Below, in pieces: positions 24,871 through 36,152 of a stretch of DNA of 64,000 nucleotides. The position numbers were made by a program, and so were the translations under genes. The stretch covers positions 22,075,231 to 22,139,230 of the forward strand of contig VZDJ01007753.1 of assembly GCA_008694505.1 (NCBI GenBank), given 5' to 3'. Position 1 is the first letter of the stretch, and every line of letters starts with the position of its first letter. The DNA comes from Cyanoderma ruficeps. Taxonomy: Eukaryota > Chordata > Aves > Passeriformes > Timaliidae. The notes beneath the pieces were generated by a model. It was not told where the DNA came from. It saw only the letters and a list, made by a program, of their open reading frames with translations, and ran no database searches.

Positions 24871-27800
24871 TTTTTTGTCAGCAGAGAACCAAATGCAATT
24901 CAGACACACAGGGACATAAATCTGTTCAGTAAGTCAGTCACTTTTCAGAACACTGCTGCTTAGTTTTGTCAGTATTTTTCTCCTTTTGGGTATTTTTTTC
25001 TGTCTGGCACAACACAGGGTTAGTAAGTCAGGCATGTTTGGAAGGTTTTTAAAGAAGTGAAGCAACAGGACAAAGATCTCTTTTTCTCTCTCTTAATTAT
25101 ACTTCCCAGGAATGGGCTTGTGTACCCATTTTAAAGATGCCATAGGAATGACATGCCTTTTTTAGGATTTTCATACGCAGTTCAGAAGTTACCTGCTTGA
25201 GAAGGGAGAGCAGGAGCTTTCCGTGGCTGTGTGTTGGAATCCTCCTAGCTGCAAAAGCAGTGAAAAGTGACCTTTGCTCTCCGAACAAGGAGTCTTCTGG
25301 CATGGAGCTTAGTTTTCCTACTGCTCTTCACAACTGTAAATAATGTTAGTACACCCTGAATTCAGAGCATGCAGCACTTTACATTACTATTGTGTATCTT
25401 AAAATAAACAACATTGCAAGCTGTTTATTTTGGTGTTACTATGTATGCATTTTTTAAACAGTGGTTACTTAAACAAACCTCTCTGTTCCCACAGCACTTA
25501 AAAGCTGCTGTTTGCTCATTGTGGTTTTTGGGTTTTGTCACTTTTGTTTTGATTGTTTCTGAAAATCACACTGGAGGATACAGAAGACAGGAGTAAGTTG
25601 TACTTGTTCCAAACAAATGCTTCATGTCACAGCTTTTTCTTTGTGCCAGTTTTTCCCATGTTCCTAGCAGAAATAATTTTGGTTTAGCTCAAGTGTAGAG
25701 ATCACCAGTATTCCAGATTTGTTGCAACTGTCCTCAAATGCATTTCTGCAGGCCAGTCAGGCCATGCATTTGTTATCAGAATTTGACCCTGAGATAGCAA
25801 AATAATTTTAATAACATTAGTACTGATTATTTATTCATTGCTCAGCAAAACAAAAGGTGCAGGGGATGAGAATTTAGGGAATTGAGGGCTTCCACATCTT
25901 CTTTCATCCTCTCTCATTAGTCTTCATTCATCCACCCTAAAAACCTCAAGTGCAGAGCAAACTTCTGTGGTTGGAAATGCAGATAGGAGGTTGATGGAAA
26001 AGCCATTATCAGACAGCAACCTTTCAAAGCCACATTGCCACAGCTTTGTGGCCCTCTACCTACACAGGGAACTCAGAGGACACTTGCTGGTCTGACACTG
26101 TTCTACTAGAGATGATCTACTAGGTGTTCTACACTGTCTTTTACCTGTAGCGATGAGATTTTGGTGATGGTTCTGCTGCTTGCTATGCCATGTACACTGT
26201 TCTTGTGGTGTATTTGGCTAAATCTTAGTAAAAAGTTAAGGAAAAAGTTATTTCTCCCTTCACTCACTCTCCCTACCTTTGTGAAAGGTGTCCATGGTAC
26301 CTCATGATTGTGATAGTTGTTCTGTAGTTGCCCTGTTCTACTTTGCCAATTTTTCCTAGGTAATCTTCAATTAGTCCTTTTTGCTGAGAAAGAAAAATAC
26401 TTATCTGAGTCTGTAGAATTGTGTCTTAAGGGACTAAGAAATCAGAGGCTTCCTCTGTATGAATATTGTACTATTATAAGAAAAACTGAGGATAGCACAG
26501 CAAGGCCACCATCAGAAATTCTTAGCAGAAGCAACAGGGGTAGGTTGAGGGGTATGTGTTGGGTCATCTTACCAGCTTCTGCCCTCATTTTGGAGTGAAA
26601 GTGTGCCTGGGCAGTCATGAAAGTGCTGAGGTGACTCCTGTGTGGAAAAGGTTTGACAGGAGTGCTCTAACAAGCATGGGAGGTAGCACTAAACAGTATC
26701 AGGTACTGGAATAGCTCCATCCAGCCTTTAGATCCGAACAGCAGAAAGGTTTGGTTTCCTTGTGCTTGGATACAGCTGAGAACTGAGTCCAAATCATTCA
26801 CTTGTAGAACTTGTAAAGGTTGACTGTCTTTTTGCAACAGAAAGTAATCTCTTCACTCAACTGCTAATTGCCCCAAGATTTTAATCAAGCAAGATTCTTA
26901 GATAAGGAAAATTCATGTTTGAGAAAAATTGTGAATGCAGTTCTTTTGCAACTTGTGTAGACTGCAAACCAGTTTGTCCTCCTTAATTATGGTCTTCAAA
27001 GATAAACAGGTTGAAGGGTGTGTTGCAGTCCTTGGCACAAATATAGCATATTTCAGTGCTTTGTTGAGCAAGCCATGTGTTTTGGAGAAAGAAATAAAAA
27101 GTTACTTGCATTTTTTAATGTAGTTAAGATTTATTATTTTTTTATTTATAGCTCAGCAGGTGTTGATTTTCAGTGTTGTGTAATTGTTCATTTGCTTCTG
27201 GACTTCAATACACTGGATAACCCCTTTCTCAGTAGAACTGTGTGACAATTAAGGATGATGGGAGCATTTAATAGAAAAGTGGCCAACAGCACAGCAGTCC
27301 AACAGCAGTTGGACTGTGTCATTCTATCTACTGAGGGAGGACAGTATAATATACCAGTGTACCACAGCTTTCCTTTTCACTCCTAAACTTTTCATCTAAT
27401 TTGAAGAGCTATTAATTTGTTTGCTGGTATTTTTTCTTTTCCCCTGCTGATAATTGTTCTCCTAATCAACCATGAGTCTTCCACGACTTTTCTTCTGCTT
27501 CACCCACTGAGATATGGATTAAATCTGCTTCAATACTAATATATACATTTCAAATAGTTTTGCACGCTTTTTTCAGTCTAAATACTATGCCAACAGTCTA
27601 ATTTGTGACTGAAATTACTAACATAATTTACATCTGTAGGTGAACATTCCACCTCTTCTATCTGAGAGACAGAAGATGGTAGAATGATGAATATTTTTTA
27701 AATGCTGTTAACAGAAATGAAAACTACTTAGTGGCAGCAAAATTTTGTGAGAAGGAGCAGGTAGCATTAAATAGTTTAAAAGTCTTAGTTTTCACTAAGT

Positions 27801-28632
27801 AAAATCTGCTCTATTGCCCAGATGTATGCTCCACTGGGCCAGATAAGGGTTGGCAGTGAGTGGTGATGAGGCCAAGAAATGATGCAAGTGTAGGAAGATC
27901 CCAGAAGTCCCAGTATGTTCTCCGGGCTTCTGGTGGGTAGAAGTTTAAAGACTTTCAGAGTTGGAAGTTAGCATCCAGGTCATAATGCTTAAGAGCCATT
28001 GATGCATTTACATTTTATTTTTGGGCCTGCTATGGACCAAACCATATATTCATGACCTGCAGCTGGAAGAGCTTAATTCTGGATTATTTGAATCATTTGA
28101 ATCAATATCATTAGAATATTTTCTGATGTGGAATGGGAATGGGACATTTGAATAAGCTTCACATTTCTTGATGTGTGGACTTAACTTTCTAAACTGTATT
28201 AAAAACAAAACAAAAAAAAAAGAAAGAAGAGAGAGCAAGGATATTGGTTTACACCTGATTTTAAATTAAACCTGCTTTCTTTCATGTAGCAACAGGAAAA
28301 AATTAGCAGCTGTGCAGTTTTCTAAGGAATTTTCATGAAGTGTTGGTAAAATTTTTTCTTCATTTTAAGGGAACCCTAATTAAAACTCTAACCATTCCAT
28401 GTCTTTTCAGTGTCCTATTCTCCATTGCTGTGATCCTGTTCTTCACATGATTGATTCTGGCAAAATAAAACACTGATCAGCCCATACATTTGGTAGAGTG
28501 CTTTTAAATAAACATCCCTGCCGTGTCCTGGTAGAAAGCAAACACAGGTTTGACATAACCTAATCATGTGCAAAGCTAAACCTTTAGTAGCTAGTTCTTG
28601 CAGACATTTTTTTTTTCCTTTTTCCCCTCCCT

Positions 28633-29330
28633 TCTTCTTCACAAGGCCCCTTCAGAGCTGCTGGAGGGCGTTGTTGAGAAGTTGCTACCGTTGATACAGT
28701 TGCTATTAATCACAGTCTGCCGTGTTGTGACGCAGGTTCTAATAACATCCCATTGAGCTGCCCTTGTATGCTGGAGGCTTACCAACAGCACTAGGCCTTT
28801 GATATTCATCTCACACCAGGATAAAGAAAATGTAGAGTTAAAAAAAAAAAAAAAAAAANNNNNNNNAAAAAAAAAAAAAAAAAGAAAAACCCAACTGCAA
28901 ATAGGCAAAGAACAAAAAAGGGGGAAAACATAGCAAAATCAAAAACAGACATGCTTTCTGTGTGCTGCTTCGTTTACCATGGGAGCAGCAAAGCTATAAA
29001 TCTCTGCTGTGTTGTTTGAAAATTGAACATGAGGCTGCTAAATTTATCATTCATTCTTTGTTGTTTCTGGGTAGTAGCTGCCTGACTTGGCTGACTTTGG
29101 TTTCTGTCCCCTCCTCAATAACAATTTTTGTTGTCATCGTTGTTTCAATACATTACACACGCAAATCAAAATTTTACCGGATCAAAGAATATTGGAGGAT
29201 TTAGTAAAGTGCTCATAAAGGGGAGGAGGAACAAATTTGCTGCATGTTACACATCATGCTTCCTTGGCAACTGACTCCCTCACATTCATAATTACAGGAA
29301 CATAATTTTTAAAAAGCAGCATGGGCGGGG
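28633..29330. promoter_or_regulatory. Candidate conserved non-coding elements around a poly-A gap
   Basis: The left piece (28633-28839) is well mixed, with CpGs (gggcgttg, accgttg, tgccgtg, gacgcagg) and TATTAATC. The right piece (28885-29330) has gcttcgtttacc, catcgttg, cacacgcaa, accggatc and TTCATAATTACAGG. A poly-A run with an 8-base N gap separates them. No repeat family or coding pattern is recognised. Regulatory role inferred. Confidence 0.38.
28840..28883. repeat. Poly-A run containing an 8-N gap
   Basis: A homopolymer of uncertain length; N bases occupy 28859-28866. Confidence 0.9.
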
Positions 29331-29519
29331 GGAGGGAGAGGGAGCACTTCCTTTGGTTAAAGACATTCACAACTTTTAAAAAATGTGAGTCTTTGAAAAT
29401 TAGAAAAAAAAAGTTCACCCATATGCTCTGTAAAGATTAAACCTGGAGCCTGATAGAACTGCACAATCACCTTCTTTTGTTAGCACTTCTTGTCCATGTT
29501 GAACTGCAAAGAAAAAAAG

Positions 29520-30068
29520 GTGGAAAGCAAGCCTGCTACAGATGTGACTGACTATGAATATTCATGAAAAACATTGCTCCTCCTTTTCTACTGGCATCCA
29601 AGCCATTCTGATCTCCCTCTCTTTTTTCCTCTTCTCCTTTCCATTCCATTTCCTTCCTCAAGACTGAACAAGACTGCAATTTTATTTCGGTAACAGCCTG
29701 GTATGATACAGTTATCAGTGGCCTCCGAAGCCTTTTCTTTCCATTAAGAAAAATAAAAACGGGAAAAAAAAAGAAAAAAAAAAGGAAAAAAGAAAAAAAA
29801 AATGTAATTATCCACAGTTTTATGAATCCACCTCTCCTTAATGTTCATTATTTAAACCAGCAGCAATTACAAGTTCAAAGGGGTTTAGAGGGCCAGCAAC
29901 CCGCATAATCGCTGCCAAATTAAGCGGGACTCATTCGTCACAGAAGAGTACACTCTGAGCAGTGAATCATGCATGCAGTGACAGGCACTGATTTACATAA
30001 AGACGAAATCTGTGCCCTCTAGGGCTGAGTGTTACTTTATCTCAGTGGCCCTGTGATATATGCATTTT
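29520..30068. promoter_or_regulatory. Candidate conserved non-coding elements
   Basis: 29520-29740 includes a 12-bp palindrome, ATGAATATTCAT (29554-29565). After an A-rich interruption, 29806-30068 is strikingly non-repetitive and CpG-retaining (acccgcataatcgctgcc, aagcgggactcattcgtcac, agacgaaatc) with ttaatgttcattatttaaa, gtgaatcatgcatgcag and tgatttacataaa. Texture of this kind usually marks strong constraint, though alignment was not possible. Confidence 0.42.
29743..29802. repeat. A-rich low-complexity tract
   Basis: Runs of 5 to 10 A separated by single or paired G, on the + strand. Confidence 0.9.
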
Positions 30069-30390
30069 CTTTTGGTGTTAGGAAGGTTCAGAGACTGATG
30101 CTGTCTAATACATTATATTTTATTCTCACTAGCATCATTACTACTGCCTAAAAAATACTAATAAAATACTGCCTACACTAATTCATATATATGTGTATTT
30201 AACTAACAATAATCAAAACTTCAAAGCTCTTGAGTTTTTAAAAGCAAAGTTTTGTCCAGAAAAAAAACCCTTTTCTAATCTGTTACAATACTTATCAACC
30301 TCTTGAATTAGGGATTTTTTTTTCCCATTATTAATTTGCAGGTCAAACACTCCTTGAAAAGGACTACTTTTATTCTCCACTGGCCCCACT

Positions 30391-30425
30391 CCCTCCCCTT
30401 CCCCCCCCCCCCNCCCCCCCCCCCC
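30391..30425. repeat. Poly-C tract with one N
   Basis: ccctcccctt followed by about 25 C with an N at 30413. The G-run on the minus strand could form G-quadruplex DNA. True length is unresolved. Confidence 0.85.
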
Positions 30426-33071
30426 AGTGATTTAATATAATATTTTTTGAGTTATTATAAATGCTTGTACATCTAAGTACATGCACAGTGTCAGGGGCTG
30501 AGGCTGAATGTATTACATTATCCCTAGTTTGCTGACTGTCCAAGGTGTTTTAGGTCAGTGTGATTCCTCCTGACAGAGATATGCTGTGGGGCCTGGAAAA
30601 GCTATGTCCATGGTAGGGATCTCTACATCTGACAGTGGAAGAGGAAGCTTTTCTGTTTGTTAGAAAGGCGTACCTTAGTTTTGTCATGCTGCTCTGCATC
30701 TGATACTGAATTCTTTCCAAGATGCTTTTATATTCTGCTTGAAGACTAAGTTCTACTCAGTCCATTTACTCATCACTTTACATAAAAGATTTTGATTCCC
30801 AGCTGTCACTGAGGCACAGCAAAGTGACCCCAAAACATCTGTCTATGGCACCTTGACACAGATGCTGTTTCTACACCAGCTCTGGTGCAGACAGGAGGTA
30901 GTTGGTGGTATCAGAAAGCAACAGCTGTCTAATCAACCCTTCCTTTGCTTTGACATGCTACTGCACTCAGGACTGTGCTCTAGATCTAGCATTGCTGGCT
31001 CTCCTCCAGTTGTGTGAGTCTGTCTAGTCTTGGTCCCATTAGGCCATTTTAGTGGTGAAGAAGAGCAGCAGTGTTCTGTATGTGAATGCACAAGCTCATT
31101 TTTTGCACGTCACTTTCATATGAAAGAGATCCACATTACATGTACAAATCACACAGGAAAATATCATTTGCATATATCATTGCACTTACTGTGCAAGTGA
31201 CTGTGCATTTACGATGTTCACCTCAACACTACGTCCTCTGACAGAAGCTGCTGAGGAATTTGAATAATTTTAGGTAAACTTAAGACAAAGTCTAGTCATA
31301 GCATCTTTTTAGCTGGACTACAGCATGTTTAGGGAGGACACTGAAGTTCTTATGGGCATAATTTAGGTAAGACTTTTAGGTAGGAGTGCACATTGCTCGG
31401 AAACAACTTTATGGCTGGTAAATAGAAATTGTATGCTGAATCTCATATGAGTGTAATTTACGCCACTGTAAAATCAGATTAAATGGAAAGTTAGTGAAAG
31501 GGAGATTATAACATGGACTAAGTTTTTTGTGATAGTCTATAAATGAAAGTGGAGCAAAGCTCTTGTGTGATGACAGCAGAATTGTGTGAATTGACTGGTT
31601 TAGGTTTATTCTATTATACATTATGGAGTTCATGAGTCACTGAAGTCTATACTAAGATCAATATTTGCCATATTATGTATCAAATAGCTAATTTCTACCT
31701 TTCTATTTTATTAAATGTGTAAAAGATATTAAAGTACTATTTAAATGTTGGAAAATTCTTTAATGTTACATGATATTTTCAAAGAACATGGAGAGTAATG
31801 TATTGATCAATGATTGAGAGATGTGGAAATGAGAACCTTTCTGACATATTGTACTCTTTTTTGCTTTATTGAATCAGGACATTTTAATGTGAAGGACTTG
31901 GCCTCTAAGAGTCTCAGTGGCATGTCACAGTATTTCTTTGGATTTTCTGGCTTCCATGTACTGACTTTAAATTTCCATATGTTTATTGTGGTCTTCTACA
32001 GAAAAGCCAGTGGTTGAAATATTTTAAATCATGTGCCCATGAAACAGTGGTCTGAAAGAAGCTGCAAAGTCTTTGCCTCTGTAATTTCTCACTTTGAGCT
32101 CACTCATTTTCATCAGCACTTTAGGTTAATATGTCAAATTTTGTTGACACGGCTTTTAAGAACTGCTGCAACAGGATTCATATTTTGTCATAGTGCCAAA
32201 GATTTTTGCCCTTAAAGGACAGGAGAGTATAGTAAGCCTGGTTTTGGCTGGATTTAGAAAATAGCACATGGGCATGCCTGGAACTGAGACAGTGGAGTTG
32301 TCTCACCTACATCTACCTAATTTTAAACATAAAAGACTAACCTTTGGAACTGGTGGCACTTAGGAAGATAGTGGAATTGCAGGATGCTGGGTAGCAAGGG
32401 GTGTTTTCAGCAGTGGCCAATATTTTTGTCCCCAAGGGAAAGGAAAACAATGAAAAGAAAGCATTTTGATTTGAAATCTAATTTATGTAACTATATCCAA
32501 GACTGTGTATTAGTATCACCTCAAACCCAGAAATCTGGGATTCATAGCAGTCTCAGGGAGGTATGTTGATCTCTGTAAGTTCTTGTGTTTTGTTTTTTTT
32601 TAAACTTGGGCATCCTTGCTTTCAGCACTATTAACTGTGATGTGGCCAATATGGTGAATATATTTAAATACTTATCACAGTAAATATCTTATTTTATGTC
32701 ACTCTTGATCTTGTGCATCAGTTTCATATTTAATTTTTTTTTTTTATTCCTCTGTTTTAACTATGGATAGAGGCTGTTGGGAAAGGCTTGGAGGATGTAG
32801 TTGCTTCAATGATCAAATTCTCTTTCTTCTAGTTCTAGCCTGTATGAAATCTTGATGCAGTGGAGGACTAAAGTACCCATCAATGCTCCTTTTATTGGAC
32901 ATGCTTCATATATTGTAGAGAAGTTATATGCATCCACATAGGTGGTTAGGAAAAACTTAACATGCCACTGATGTGCAGTGAGGGACAGTAGATGGCCCAA
33001 GACTACACCCATGATCAGACCACACTGTAGTGGTCATATGAGAATCCATCTTGAATAAAAATGAAAGACAG

Positions 33072-33094
33072 GTTTTCAGCCAATAGCTGAAAAC
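33072..33094. repeat. Perfect 9-bp inverted repeat, 5-nt loop
   Basis: GTTTTCAGC (33072-33080) pairs with GCTGAAAAC (33086-33094) around caata. Isolated small hairpin of unknown significance. Confidence 0.75.
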
Positions 33095-35336
33095 TAGGTA
33101 AAATCCTAGTGTTAATAAATATGTGCAGACAAATGACAACTTTTTCTGTCTTTATAATTTATAAATCTTGGTACTGTAGATATAGGGACAGACATCTAAG
33201 AAAGATTATAAAAATTAAATTGGCATATGTTTTACCATAACTGGTAAGCACATGTTGTGTTTTTCTATGCAGAAGTATCTTGTTGTGCAGTCCAGAAGCA
33301 TTCCCAGAAGGGAACATTTCTGAGCCTCTTTTCTTCCCAAGTGAATGGGGCTTTTTTTCACCTCTCCTGCACTGCCACCACTTGTGTTGCGTTAGCCAGA
33401 GGCTTTTCCTGGCCCTGCAATCATCAGTTCTCCTTTGAGCAGCTTTTTCCAATGCCATCTCTCAGTCCAGCAAAGCATCCATGTCCTCTGTCCCTGTGCC
33501 CTGGCCACAGGAAAATTTGAGTGGCAAGCCTTCACTTGGTGCTAATGACATAGCTCCAATGAAATCCAGCTTTTGCTGGCAAGCCTAATGTGCAGGCTTA
33601 AGAGCACTGACTTTTTATCCTGGTGTGTTTGCCCTAGGCACCTACTTCTGCTCAGAAATTAAGGACCTGCATTTTCTGAACTCCACAAAAGGCACCTTTA
33701 AAATATTGATTTCCAACTTTACTGAATTTAGCTCTGAAGGAATCAGTGCCTGCAGTGGCTGGATAACAATATTGTTTTCCTTAGTTGCTGTGTATAAATT
33801 CACAGATGCTCCTACAAAATTGTTTTATGTATCTTTAGAATCAGTTTCAAACTCAATCTCAAAAGAAAGTTGGAAAGTGGGTCCTATGTAAGCACAGTAC
33901 AATGGTCACTGTACAGTGAGCAGTTAACACAAAGATTAGTAAAGACCCCTAAATTGGGCATGCACATATCAAGCTACATCCCAAGCACGTATGTGCTCCC
34001 TTGATTTCTAGATGTACTTCTGAAGAGTCTGTTGTCAGCCAGTAGATTTACAGCAACTCTGAGAGTTCTCCAGTTCATGCTGTTTCAGCCGAAGCTCTTG
34101 TAGCCCCTGACAGTTCCTGGAATCAGGGAATGACAAAAGTCGCCTCATCTTCACCATGCCTATGCACTGAGAACAAATTTTTGGACCCAGTTTTTCCTGA
34201 AATGGAAATCCTTTTATTTCCTCTGACACTTATTGATGCTTAGGTGACTCCTCCAGAAACCAACCATGCAGAAGAATTCAGGGCTTTTTTTTCTTTTTTT
34301 GGCTTCTAGCCAACATCGAGAAATCAAGCTTTAAAAAACCAATTCATGTCACCTAAAAGAGACAGATGTTAATTCTTCTCATATTATTTTGCAGTTAAGT
34401 TTTTTTATGTTAACTGTCCACACCTTCAGGGTTTTTTTATTTTTTTTTTAATCAGTATCTGTAATATCTGTACCAAAAACCCTAAAAGAGTTATTACAAT
34501 TTTCCAGCAAATGGCAGACTTCATCTTTTAACTGTGTAGAAACTTCAAGAAAGATTTAAAATTACTTTTGACAGTGGATTAGCATGAGTGAAAGTCTTTA
34601 TCTAAAGATCCCACCTGACTTTCTGAAGCGCTTAAAATATTACCAGAATGTTTTTTCTGTGGCTTATTGTAGAAATAAGTAGATATGTGAATAAACTACC
34701 TGGTGGAAAGGACTGCTGCACAAAAGGGTTTAGAGATGATAATTAAGTTTTCTTTTGCTTTTGGTTGTGTTTCTAAAACCAAAGTTAAATATTAATTTGC
34801 CGAGAGCAGACATCATCCCTATATTTAAGAAACCCTTTCTTTCCTGTTTATTGATGGTAAAACAGCCAGATTTTTAACTGTTTCAATGAATATCAGAGAA
34901 AGGAGGTCCAGCAAGAGTGTGGCTTCACTGTTATAGATTATTTTTATACCATTTTACCTTCTAGCCTCATGACCTTACCTCCAGTTGCAAACACCATTTC
35001 TGTTACTGGACTTCAGACAGGTTGTGTCCAATCTCAGAAATGCTGTGGCCTCAGTTGGCATCATGACCCTTTAGTTAGGTAGCACTGCCCTACATCATTG
35101 TGCCTGACCAGATCAGAATATGAATCCAGACTGATTTGTTCTGTGAAGATTTAGGGTAGAGAAGCATCCATTTTGTTTACACATGTTATGCAAAACATAA
35201 TTTTCCAGGTAGATGCAAATAACATTGACAATAAAATAATTAAAGAAATAGATTTTATGTTTAATTGTGGCTACCATTCCTTTTTAGTATTCTTTCTACA
35301 GGCTATTCTGAAACTAATTGACAGCCGGACAAATGA

Positions 35337-35384
35337 TAGTTAGATGTATTTATCTGAGTATAGTTAGATGTATTTATCTGAGTA
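35337..35384 (+). repeat. Perfect 24-bp tandem duplication
   Basis: The unit beginning TAGTTAGATGTATTTATCTG and ending AGTA is present twice without mismatch (35337-35360 and 35361-35384), so the duplication is recent. A related word (tagatgtatttatct) recurs near 53725. Confidence 0.9.
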
Positions 35385-36138
35385 TGTAGCTTAAATGACT
35401 GTTGTTGACTGTATGCTATTAGGAGTATCACCATGTGTACTGTTAGAGAAGCTGTATGTATGATAAACCCAAGCCTCTAAATACAGTCTATTGATAACAG
35501 ATGTTAGCAGTTTGCCTATGTACCTTGCTTAAATTACATGAAAGATGAAACTTTAGGTCATAAAATCATTAATGTTCGTTGTGTGATGAAAGGTACTTCA
35601 AGACTGAGGTCTCCAGGCTTAGGATACAACCAGGTGGGAGTGATCCAAGATCTTCAGAGACAGTGTAATGTGAGGTGTTGCCATACTGATGAAATATCTG
35701 GGATACATATCAAAAACCCCAACTGCTCAATCAGCATAACAGCATCTTACATGGTACATTGGTTGAGAGTTTTTCCTATACGGAAACATTAACTTTCTTT
35801 TTTTGGCCTATGTTAGAAGACAACAAACTGGAGTATCTGAGTAGCTACTACAGTGCCATAAATGAAAAGCACTAAGGTTAGTGCCTGAGCCACAGGGAAA
35901 AAACCCAAAACCAGCAGGGCAGTACTTCTATGGAATTTAGTGTTGTCAGACCATTTGGTTTCACCAGAATGGCTTTGGTTTACTTTCCTCAGAGAAGTTT
36001 AAAAGTTGTTTAGCCCTTCAGGAGTTTCTACTCACTTCCTGATCGGAAGGAACAAAGTCAAACCTATGGAAACTATGTATGCAATTGGCACGGATTTCAA
36101 AATTGGTGTGTCCTTTGGTTCACAGACTAAGCTTGACC

Positions 36139-36152
36139 TATATATATATATA
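36139..36152. repeat. Short TA microsatellite
   Basis: Seven TA units followed by gacacacatatgtg. Confidence 0.75.

Noticed and set aside
28840..28883. Poly-A tail of a processed pseudogene
   Set aside because: The upstream sequence has no coding or known mRNA character, and the run contains an assembly gap. A simple homopolymer is the safer reading.
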